Origin: Notamacropus eugenii
Lineage: Eukaryota > Chordata > Mammalia > Diprotodontia > Macropodidae
Assembly: GCF_028372415.1 (NCBI RefSeq)
Contig: NC_092876.1
Coordinates: 61,528,385 to 61,592,384, forward strand
Direction: 5' to 3'
Length of the DNA: 64,000 bases
Shown here: piece by piece, positions 54,363 to 64,000 of the stretch
How the letters are laid out: every line of letters begins with the position of its first letter
Position numbering within the stretch: position 1 is the stretch's first letter
Program-made: the position numbers and the translations under genes
The notes under the pieces: generated by a model
Told to the model about the DNA's origin: nothing
What the model saw: only the letters and a program-made list of their open reading frames with translations
The model's database searches: none

Positions 54363-55592
54363 GGCCAGCTGTATCCAGGCCCGGGACAGCCAGCTTACCA
54401 CCCATAGCTGGGGCCCCTTTCTGACACTGCCCTTGATGCTCACTGGGCCTGAAGCCTCAATCCCCATCATCAGCCTTGTTTCCAGAGCACCTCAGGGCAA
54501 AAGTCCCATGTCAATATGGGGCAGAGTGGTCAGGTGGCAGTGGCTGAAGGCCATATCCCCACTGCTGCTCATGACTAGAGGCCTCCATGCTCCACTTTGA
54601 CATCCAACTTAAGGAACTTAAGGGACCCCACAAACCCCCCCCCCCAAAACAGTCTGAGGCTCAACTGGTCTCCCTCTGGGGCATGAACTCTGGAGCAACA
54701 GAATTCCCCATGAGGGGAAGCAGGGAGTCATGCAGGCCTGTTCCATCTGTCAGCTGGGTCATGAGGCAGTTTCTTTCCCTACAACTACTCCAGAGAAAAA
54801 GTGAACAGGACAGGCTCTGCCTCTGACATATGGGTCCCCTCACTCCCATTGTCCCCTGGGGAAAGCACAGACCCGGGGAAATGCCCAGAGCCTCTTATTT
54901 GGAAAAAGAGATATTCTCTTGCCCTGGAGGGTGCTGATGGTTTCTCCCTCACCACATTGGGTGTAACAATTTCTCACCCTTGCCCTGGGGAGTCACCTTG
55001 CCTCTTCCTATCACCCCCATTTTTAGCCCATGGGATACTAGATCTCACCAGGAGGGCAAGTGGTGCCTGCAGAGGGACTAGGTTGTACTCCCTGCCAGTG
55101 CCAGGACATGTCCTTCCCGTGGGCCTAGGTTAGGTTAGGGGATGTACATGGTTCCAAGGGAGGAGCAGTCTCACTCTTCCTGCATGCTCCCAGGTCCACA
55201 GCCTGGATCTTCACCTTCTAGAGAGGACATTCTCAGCTCCCTCCAGCAGCCATTGTTGATCCCCCTGGGGTAGTGAGCTGGGAGGGTAGAAGTGGAGGCA
55301 AGGGGTCAGGGACTGAGGGCCCAGAGTCAGACAGACTCCCCCTTCCCTCCTCTCTGCCCCCCCCACTCTTGTCCCCGTTATGGGTCCAGGCCTCAGCCTA
55401 AAGAAGAGCACTGGCAGACTCAGGATGACTGGAGTGGAAAGAGGGACAGATGACAAAGCCCTGGGGGGAGGGGAGGAACAGGGATGGGCCAGGACTTCTG
55501 GGACGGCCATCTCTTCCCCTCCTTATTGATGTTATTGCCATTTTTAATCTCCCACAAAATCCTGTTAATAAAAAATTTTTCCAAAATTTTCT
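54363..55592 (+). other. ALPL: ALPL 3' untranslated region
   Basis: About 1.2 kb lies between the stop codon and the predicted cleavage site. It is unique, moderately GC-rich and free of recognisable SINEs. An 11-C run lies at 54635-54645. No second AATAAA was seen before 55567. The end is estimated at 20 bases after the polyadenylation signal. Confidence 0.8.
55567..55572 (+). terminator. ALPL: Polyadenylation signal AATAAA of ALPL
   Basis: A canonical AATAAA lies 1.2 kb after the stop codon. GT-rich sequence about 35-50 bases further on (CTTGTGGGTAGTGAG) resembles a downstream element, so cleavage is expected near 55590. Confidence 0.85.
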
Positions 55593-58500
55593 GAGAACAG
55601 AGCCCAGTCCTTGTGGGTAGTGAGGTAGACAGGAGAAACAGTCTGCCCTCTCAGGTCTGCCTTCCACTGCTACTCAGGAGAGGGAGGGGGTGGTTGTCAT
55701 GACAATAGCTGAGGGAAGGGGAGTCCTGGGGCTGTGGGCTGCCACCCATGGGTGCTGAGTCAGTTCCAAGCATTTTAAAGGATATTTATCCTGTACAGTG
55801 AAAAAGTGTTCTGGTTTGGGAACTGAGAGCACTGGATAGCTAGCCAGTCAGTCCTCAGCAACTTTGTTTGACTGTGAATTTGGCTAAATCCCTTCCTATC
55901 TCAGTTTCTGAGGGGTTTGGAGTAAATGGCCTCCGAAAGTCCTAGTTCCAGAACTCAGGTTCTGAACTCTGATTCTAGGGGCAATTGATCAGGCAGAGGC
56001 TGGAAGTGGAGGGGTTCCCTCATCACCCTCTCTTCCTAGACGTAGGAGATGCTCACAGAAATCCCTAGAGCCCCGTGCCCCGCCCCTCCCCAGCTGCTGC
56101 CGCCTTCCTTCTGAGCCAGACTGAAGACAGTACATGAGTGTCTTGGGGGTACCACTATTCTTTCTCACATACAGTACTGACCCAGGAGTTAGAAAGCCTG
56201 TATCCAAATCCCAACAAAGTACTGAGTGGCATGACCTAGCATCACAGATTTAGAGCGGATGGGACACTTGGAGATCATTAGGTCCAAACCCTTTATTTTA
56301 CAAAGGAGAAATCATAGTTCTAGAGCTAGAAAGGATTTTAGAGATTGGTAAAAATTTCCCTCATCTTACAAATGAGCAAACAGGTGTAGAAGTGACTGAT
56401 ATATCAGGGCTGGCCTGTGACCCCAAGTTCCGTGCTGCCTGTCTTGACTTCTGAACCTCATTTTTACCATCTGAGAAATGAGGATAACACTTGTAATCCC
56501 TCACAGGGTTATTGTGGGGTAAACACTAAACATGTAGTTTAGTTTTTTTCAGTTTTCATAATAGTAATTATATTTCTATACACAAAGTACTTCACAAATA
56601 TGATCGCATTTTTGTCCTTACAACATCATGAGATTGATGTTATTCCCATTTTACAGATGAGAAAACTGAGGCTCGTAGAAGCCCTTTGCTCACAGTTCCA
56701 GAGGTAATAAGTGTCCGGCTCAGAGCTCTATCTCTTGGGTCACCTGGTTGTCTCTTTGACTTGAGAAACTGGAGGAGGTAGTTAGGAAGAAAGACTTGAG
56801 GAAGGATTCCTGGAGAAGAGAAATAACAGTTTAGACAGATTTGAAGAGAAGGCAGTTGTCATAATAGAGCAAATGTGCCTGCTGCTGCCCTGGGGCTCAC
56901 TCCTGGGGGGCAAACCAAGGCCCCAGGACTGTGTGGGTGACTCCCAGCCCCTGAGCCCAGCTGGCTGCAGTCAGTGACCAGATGGGACTTTTGTCTTTCT
57001 GGGCCATGTTTATGCCTCAATCTCCAGGGGTAGAAAAGGAAGAATGGTTGCCATGGTTACAGCAAAAAAGGGGGGATGTCTTTCCTGAGGGATGAAGATG
57101 TCCTCTACGGCCCAGGAAGGGGATGCACTGGTCCTAGGGCTTCTAGGAGAGCACAGAGAGGGATACCAACCCTAAAATCTTGCTTCAGCAGTGCTTAAGA
57201 ACTTAGAACAGAGAACGTATGAGTTAGAAGGATCTAACACAGACTGTCAGGGCTGGGAGGATCTCTTAGAATACAGGATGTGAGAGTTGGGAGGGCCCTT
57301 AGAACAATAAATGTCAGAGCTGCGAGGGCATTAGAATATAACATATCAGAGCTGAGAAGGTCTGTGGAAGTCATCTAGTCTAAGTCCCTGACTTCCCAGA
57401 TGAATAAACTTAGGCCATGAAAGAGAGGAAGTGGCCTACCTCAGGTCTGATGAGAGCAGTCATTAGAATCCAGGTCTTAGCTTCTAGTTCCAGGATCTTA
57501 GCAACATACCAAATTTCTCCCAAAGCCCTGCGTCTTTAGTGCACCTTCTTTCTTTCTGTCTGTCTGTCTGTCTCTGTCTCTTTCTCTCTCACCGCCTTAC
57601 TGTGCTCAGCTTTCCGTTACTGCATCCTTCCCTCTCATTTCCCTACCCTACTTCCAGATTTCCTGTTTTTCAAGGAGGCCCTCAGTAGCATCACAAGCCT
57701 GATAATGGCTGCTCCCAATTCTCCTAAGATTTACAAAATTGCTTCCCATGGGGTAGTAACTTGAGTGGGATCCTGCTCATTTAGCAGAAGAGGAAACCGA
57801 GTCTCTGAGCAGGGTAATGTGTAGCTTGGAAGTGTCCGACACTAGACTCAAGCCAGGGTCTCTCACTACAGCCCACCTGTTATGGGTACCACCTCCACCT
57901 CCACCTGGGTCCTCAGCCCCTTTCCAAGGGTCAAGCTGATCCTTGCCAGTTGCTCCCCCCACAATCCTCCCCTTGAACAGCAGCCAGGCCTGTATCATGT
58001 TACCTAGGTCTCAGTCCCCTGAGGTTCCCTAGGACTCTCCATAGGAGACAAAAGTCTCCCCTGACCTGGGCAGAGGCCACCCGAGTGCCTGGGATTTGGC
58101 AGAGTCCAGCGGGGCTGGCGGCCACTCCCGGTGCTTGGCTAGGCCCAGCCCGGCCTGTGGTCTGGCTGGGCCAGTTCAGGAGCTGCCCAAAGGGAACCAC
58201 TTTCTGCCTTTGTGGGGAAGCTGACGCGGAATCTCTAGAACAAACAAGGAAGCCACAAGTGCCTGTGAAGGGGGTGGGGGTTAGGGGTGTGGACTGGAGG
58301 CTAAAGAGGGTTTGCATTTTTGCTCCGGCTGCTTGGGGCTTCGAGCAGTTTCATAGGCTAAAAGCCCCTCACCCGCCATCCTGAGAGAGCTTACAGAGCT
58401 CCAACCTGTGGGAGACCTTCGTGACGCTATGGGCATTCTTCTTTCAGGTTTAGAAACTGAGGCAGAAGAGGGATGTGCTGCCTGAGATCACACAGCTAGC

Positions 58501-58849
58501 GAGTCCCAAAGTCTGATAGCAGACTCAGAATGCATTGGACCACACTGCACCACACACAGCTGGTTTGACTCTCGTCAGCAGACCTCCACTTTCAGTGGCC
58601 AGAGGCCAGCTCCACTGCATCTACTGGGGAGTGGGTTGAAGGAGCTGGAGGAGAGGGAAGGAAGAGAACCCCAGGGCTCCAGAGGCAAGAGGGGAGGAGG
58701 CTTTGCCAGCTGGGGGGAAGGGAGGAAACAGTACTTCTCACATCTGGCTGCCAGACCTTGGCGAGGAAGGGGAAGGGCTCAGATGGGGATCAGGCCTGTA
58801 GATGACCTTGTGCTAGTCCCTATCCCCCCATTTCTTCATCTGCAAGCAT
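55593..58849. other. Intergenic sequence directly downstream of ALPL
   Basis: Unique GC-rich patches (55670-55800, 56880-57070, 58080-58340) alternate with MIR-like remnants (56230-56450, 56560-56760) and the minisatellite at 57190. A TCTG microsatellite lies at 57553-57592. No gene is seen. Confidence 0.6.
57190..57365 (+). repeat. 33-bp minisatellite, downstream of ALPL
   Basis: About five units are present, for example TTAGAATACAGGATGTGAG and TTAGAACAATAAATGTCAG. They exit into antisense SINE body at GTCATCTAGTCTAAGTCCC. Confidence 0.82.
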
Positions 58850-59095
58850 TTTTTTTGTTAATTAATTTATTTGTTTTCAGTTTTCAACAATCACTTCCAT
58901 AAATTTTACATTTTTCTCCTCCCTGAGATGGCATACAATCTTATATGGACTCTCCACATACATTCTTAGTAAACACATTTTCACTTCAGTCATGTTGCAT
59001 AGAAAAATTAAAACAAATGGGAGAAACCAAGAAAAAAACCCAAACAAAGCAACAAAAAAGGAAAGAGTCTACTTCATTCTGAGTTCTGACTCTAG
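58850..59095 (-). mobile_element. LINE-1 3'-UTR fragment, antisense, downstream of ALPL
   Basis: TTTTCAGTTTTCAACAATCA, CTCCTCCCTGAGATGGCATA, TAGTAAACACATTTTCACTT and CAAATGGGAGAAACCAAG. It is colinear with the intron 6 copy at 41.8 kb. Confidence 0.8.
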
Positions 59096-61017
59096 AGTTC
59101 TGCAAGGATTTTAATTAGAAGAGCATTGGTTCTGCCACTTGGGAATTCTGGGACCACACTCAGCCTGGCAGAGGAATCCAAGGAGGCATGTGCCTACAGG
59201 AGATGTGGAGGATTCCTTTCTCCAGTCAGTGTTTAAGGCATGAGCCCCAAGTCAGGAAGGGGATGGCTCAGTGAGGTCCAGGACCACCTCTGGGAACCCC
59301 GCAGGGAACAGCGGGGGCTGGACAGCACCATCTTGCTGATTCAGAATGACCAGGGAAGGCCATCCCCGCTTCACGAAGCCATCAATTAGAGAACAACGGA
59401 AAAAAACATGGTGTTATTCCTTCCCAGAACACAGTCCATCATAAGCTAAGACAGACATGATTACTAATAGGAAAAAAATGGGAAGTCCCAATAAGCCCAC
59501 GTAATATAATAACATATCAGCAACAGAAAGGGTCTTATAACATTTAAGAGCTGTTTGCTGGCCCAGAAACCAAAAGCACGTTACAGGAATACACTCCCCC
59601 ATCAGCTGCACTCTCGTTCTCAGCCTGCTGAAATCCATCTGGCCTTCCCAGGCCCAGCTCTGGGGAACCTTCCTTGATCTACCCAACTAGAAATGGTTTC
59701 TTTCCTCTTCACTTTTGCTTATAAAACACTTGTGCATTTATCCGTGTGGGGAGAATAAAAATAGCCCACCTTTAGAGTCAGGAAATCTGGATTTGAATTC
59801 TACTTCAACTGTATGACCTTGGGCAAGTCATTGTGCCTTTGTCAGAGTTTTGGTTTCCTCATCTGTAAAATATGGATATATTTGTTTGCTTCAAAGAACA
59901 TGTTGGGATAAAAAAAGGCAGTGTGATGTGGTGGGTAACAAACCATCTTTTTGGTCAGGAAGACCCAGTTCAAAGCTTACCTCTGAGAAGCATGGCTTAT
60001 ATTAGAGTCACATATTAGAGTCTCAGGTACCATCGTCAGGTACAGAGCAGGGATCAATTGCATTAGCAAAAGGGGTTCCTTCCCCTGGAGTTTCCTACGT
60101 AGACGTAAACAGCCCATCTGCTTCAAGCAACAACCATCAAATTGACTTATTAAATGCACTGTGCTCTCTATTATGAGTGTGCTAAGTGTGGGGGAAACAA
60201 AGAAAGGGGAAAGTAGACCCTACCTTCTGGGAGCTTGCTTGCATTCTTCTGGAGGACATATGTGGGGAACTAGGTACCTACAATATGGCTATGAAGTAGA
60301 TGGGGAGTAATCTCAGGGGATGCCTGTCTAGCCTGTCTTCTCTGCCACTAGGACAGGAATATCATCTTTGTATCTCTCCCAGCACCTAGCAGAGCAGCCT
60401 CTGATTTTTTTTAATTTTTATTTTCAGTGCAGATCAGTTCTCAGTTCTGCACAAGGGATCCCCATGACTACCCTCACCTCCCAATTCCCAGACCTAGTCA
60501 CCACTGGAACCACAAACAAATCATGAAGAGTGGTGGTAAGTAGGATAGTGGCAGGAGTACTGGTGTTAGAAGACCCGAGGTAGATTTTTCAGCTCTAAAT
60601 CCCATGATTCCCCAAAGCTGGGCAATGTCCCCAGCGGCCACACCTGCTTCAGCGTCTGGGATGGAGACTTCAGTTCTATCTCTCATCTCTGGCTTTTGTC
60701 CAATGTACCCTGGCAGGTTTCCTTTTATTTTCTTCCTGGACTGTTTCCTTTTGGTCTTTGCCCCTGCATCTAGCTTGATATTTGCCTGGGGCATAGTAGG
60801 CCTATCTTAATAAATGTTTATTGATCAGTAGATGGATGGATTGATTGATTGCTCAGCCCCCCAGCTCTGCCCAACAGTCAGGTCAAGTCTCTAGTAACCT
60901 GTCCTCCACACTGGCAGCTTAGTGACCCATTGGGCTTGCTCGAAAGGGCCTGGGCTCTAGTTCGCTAACCCTGGGGACAATCTCTTTTGGTACATGACAG
61001 CTAGAGTCAGTGAGATC

Positions 61018-61165
61018 TAGATGGTACAGGGGGTAGAGCATTTGGCTCAAAGTCAGGAAGATCTGAATTCAAATGTGGCCTCAGATACTAGCTATATAAC
61101 CTTGGCAAGATATTTCATCATTACACCTCTGTTTACCTCAGTTTCCCTAAATGTAAAATGGAGAT
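61018..61165 (+). mobile_element. Marsupial SINE, downstream of ALPL
   Basis: It has the head GATGGTACAGGGGGTAGAGC, the AGTCAGGAAGATCTGAATTC segment and the CTCAGTTTCCCTAAATGTAA core. It is diverged. Confidence 0.75.
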
Positions 61166-61930
61166 AATAATAGCACCAATTTTCCTACGGTTGTTGTGAG
61201 ACTGAAATGAGATAATTCTTGTAAAATGCTTCGATGGCATCCATGGGTTTTATGCACATGGTATTTATAGCACATAGTAGGTGCCATGAAAATGTTTATT
61301 CTCTTTTCCTTCAAATCCCATCTTAGACCCTCACTAGCTGTTGGATCATTCACAAGTCATTTAATCTCTCGTGGTCTCAATTTTCTTATCTGTCACAGGA
61401 GACTAATAATTACATACGGCTATTGTGGTTAGTAAATGGAGACAGCTCGATTATCATAGTCTGCAAATGTTTCAGGACTATGTAGAAATGTCAACTATTA
61501 TCAGGATTGTTATGTATGTATGTGTCTATATGTGGTAGGTTTCAGGGTAGGGTAAGGAAAAGAGCTAAATGAGGCACATATAGGGAAGGGTGAAAAGGTT
61601 GCAGGGTCCATTGGGAAGTCTTGGGTTCAAATCTAGCCATTGACACTTATTACCTGGTGACAATGGGAAAAGCAGACTCCGGAGATAATGTAGAAGGGAC
61701 CTTTATTTTAGAGATGAGGGAACGGAGGGCTTGCTCAAGGTCACACAGGTAGGATCTGAACCTGGGTCCTCTGTCCCTAGAAATACAGCTCTTTCCACAG
61801 TCCCACAATGAGGCTCAAATAAAATAATGTATACTAAGTGCTTGGCCAACTTTGAAACACTTGCTCATGGACAGTGATCAATCTTTAGACAGGTGGGGGG
61901 GGGGGTTCTGTGTGTGTGTGTAGGGGGGTG

Positions 61931-62085
61931 TGACTAAGTGATGCAGTAGACAGGGTACTGGTCCTGGAGTCAGTGGGACCTGAGTTCAAATTCTGCCTCA
62001 GATGCTTGCTAGCTAGCTAGCTGTGTGACCCTGGGCAAGTCATTTAACTCTGATTGCAAGAAAGAAAGAAAGATCTATGAGACTG
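61931..62085 (+). mobile_element. Marsupial SINE with short GCTA and GAAA repeats
   Basis: It has the head GACTAAGTGATGCAGTAGAC and the body GACCTGAGTTCAAATTCTGC. A small internal (GCTA)n lies at 62009-62024 and a (GAAA)n tail at about 62061-62073. Confidence 0.78.
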
Positions 62086-63634
62086 GGAGTCAGGAGGCAC
62101 TTGGGTTCAAATCCCATATCCAACATTTATCAGTACGACTGAAAGGAAGTCATTTCATCTTAGCTGCAAGAAGACCTCAGCATAAATCACACTGAGACAC
62201 CTTGAAGCTTTAGCCAAGTTATTTCTCTTATGACTCAGTTTCCTCATCTGTAAAATGAAGGGGTTGGACTGATCCAGATCTAAATCTACAAGACCATCTG
62301 TGAACCTGGAGTGGGAGAGTGAGCTTAGAAGAGACAAAGCATTTTGTAAACTTTTAGACGGTTTTCTCAATGAGAACTTAAGAAATTTGGATTTATAAGG
62401 CAAGACACTGGTGCCCTCTGCTGCTGGCAGACAGGGGAGGCACTGGGGGGACAGTGTGCAAGGGTGCAGCCCACCCTCAGCTCATGCCTCAGGGTGGCCA
62501 TAGCAGGAAATTCCAAGGGATTGGTAAGAGTGTGCTTTGGCAAAGTCTTCCCGAGGGAAGGGCCAACTCTGCCTCTGGGCACTGACCACCTCACAGCCGG
62601 GCACAGCCAATTCCATACTTGGGCACTGACCATGCAGGCGCTGGGGAGCAGGATTAGCACCTGCTTCTTGGTGAATGGTCTTCTGTCTGCCTCTACCCTT
62701 AGGTGGAGGGATCCTAAAAGCAGGCACTGTAGATGCTTCCTGAGGGCAAGCAATACGGTTCCTCTGGAATCTTGGATGTTACTGGGGGGTTGGGGATGGG
62801 TGGGAGGGAGGGGGGCCTCTGAAGACAGGGGCCAGGGTCTCTCCCCTTGGACTCCAAACTCTCAGGGTGCTACTGCCTCTCCCCCTTGCACTGGGAGGTC
62901 CCTGAGGATGAGGACCCCTTTTTCCTCTTCCTCTCTATGATTGGGAAGCCGATTCAGGCAGTCACTTGAGCCCCAGGGGGTGGGGGTGAGTGACATGGCT
63001 CTATTCTGCACCCAGAGATGCCTGCTGATGCAGCCCAGGCTGGCGTCTCCATCCCTCCCTCCTTTGTCTGCTTGCTCCTCACAGCCCTGGTGCCTACTTG
63101 GAACGAGGTAGAGATGTCAAAGCAGCAGGAGCCTGGGATTATGCAGATAGCAGCCATCTCCCCTTAGGTCTGAAGGGTAGAAACTTGGGGAGCTTTGATT
63201 CTTAACCCTGAGAGACCAGAAGGTGGAAGAAATCCCATTCCCTCCCTTCTGAGTTTGCCCTGGGCCAGGCCTGACATTGGCAGCTTCCAGGCCTTCATCT
63301 CCTAACCCCACCTTCCCAAAGACTTTGGCCCTTTCGGTTACCTCCTCCCACACCAGACACACCTGCATGCTACCCATGGTTCATCTGCCAGTTCCTGTGG
63401 ATATATCTCACCCCAGGTGTCTCAGGAAAGCCTACTAAATCCCCTGAAAGCTCATGGCAGCCTAAGAACCCAGGACTGACCCAGGGGTCTAAGCAAGATA
63501 ATTATCGTTAAGGAGTGTGCCAAGGAGGCAGAGGATTCACTCAGCATCAGAGCTAAGCTAATACCCCTGCCCTACCCTGGACGATTCCCGCAGCATGAAA
63601 AAGATCCTCTCCAGATTCCCCCTTTTGGGAAAAT

Positions 63635-64000
63635 TGCAGGATGTCAGAGCTGGGTGGGACCTTAGAAGAGAGGATGTCAGAGCTGGGAGGGCCCTTAGAA
63701 CACAGAATGTCAGAGCTGGGAGGGCCCTTAGAACATAGATGACAGGAGCTAGAAAGGAGCCTTAGAACAGGGAACTTCAAGAGATAAGACAGGACTTAGA
63801 ACTTAGAATGTCAGAATTCGAAAAGATCTTAGAACAGAGGGTGACAAAGCCAGGAGGTCTGAAAATTTAGAACACAAAATGTTAGAACTAAGAATGTGAG
63901 AGCTGGAAGGGCCCTTGGAACTTAGAATGTGAGAGCAGACGGGACATAGAACATCAGAACTGGAAGTGATTATAAAACATAAGATATGTTGGAGTGGGAA
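63635..64000 (+). repeat. 33-bp minisatellite array running off the window end
   Basis: Three well-matched units (AGGATGTCAGAGCTGGGTGG, then GAGAGGATGTCAGAGCTGGG, then CACAGAATGTCAGAGCTGGG) are followed by at least six diverged ones. The array is still recognisable at 64000, so its true end is not in view. Confidence 0.9.

Larger units (their letters stand above)
59096..63634. other. Distal intergenic sequence with SINE and L2 remnants
   Basis: MIR-like remnants are at 59770-59900, 61590-61800 and 62090-62290, and L2-like ends at 60345-60410 and 60735-60830. A repeat-poor GC-moderate block runs from 62400 to 63560. In human the next gene, RAP1GAP, lies on the opposite strand further away; no exon of it was recognised here. 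Confidence 0.55.

Noticed and set aside
62367..63380. Last exons of RAP1GAP on the minus strand
   Set aside because: The gene is expected beyond ALPL in mammals, but no minus-strand frame here shows recognisable Rap-GAP sequence or splice-bounded exons.

Overview
The window is mammalian nuclear DNA, almost certainly marsupial. It carries one recognisable protein-coding gene, ALPL (tissue-nonspecific alkaline phosphatase), on the plus strand. The marsupial assignment rests on the repeats. There are many tRNA-derived SINEs whose tail resembles an RTE-type LINE, one 5'-truncated LINE-1 with a long open ORF2 end and perfect target-site duplications, and antisense LINE-1 3' ends of a kind common in opossum and its relatives. 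The ALPL protein is clearly orthologous to the human enzyme but diverged in surface segments. I cannot name the species.

Layout: 1-650 is upstream flank. 650-1169 is a GC-rich promoter with GC boxes, a long CTC/GTC polypyrimidine tract and a TATA-like box. A non-coding first exon ends at 1297 and is followed at once by a (TG)n(CG)n tract. Intron 1 is about 33 kb (1298-34529) and is mostly repeats and anonymous sequence. It contains the LINE-1 insertion at 11111-12627 and, near its end, a small membrane-protein-like ORF that stops at a splice donor (33134-33256). The coding exons run from 34530 to 54362: eleven coding segments totalling 1578 nt, giving a 525-residue precursor. All eleven have consensus splice sites, and their lengths and phases fit human ALPL as I remember it. 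The 3' UTR ends after an AATAAA at 55567. From about 55600 to 64000 is intergenic, with repeats and a few GC-rich unique stretches. No second gene is reached.

The predicted protein keeps the nucleophile Ser109, all zinc and magnesium ligands, the four residues of the structural calcium site, both disulfides and a GPI-signal tail. One of the five N-glycosylation sites known in human is lost. It should therefore be an active ectoenzyme that hydrolyses pyrophosphate and pyridoxal phosphate at the cell surface.

No novel system is evident. The observations most worth a second look are: the candidate microprotein or alternative first exon at 33.1 kb; the in-frame upstream ATG that would extend the signal peptide; the lost glycosylation site; and a 33-bp minisatellite that recurs at about ten places and appears to be an expanded 3' tail of a MIR/THER-like SINE.
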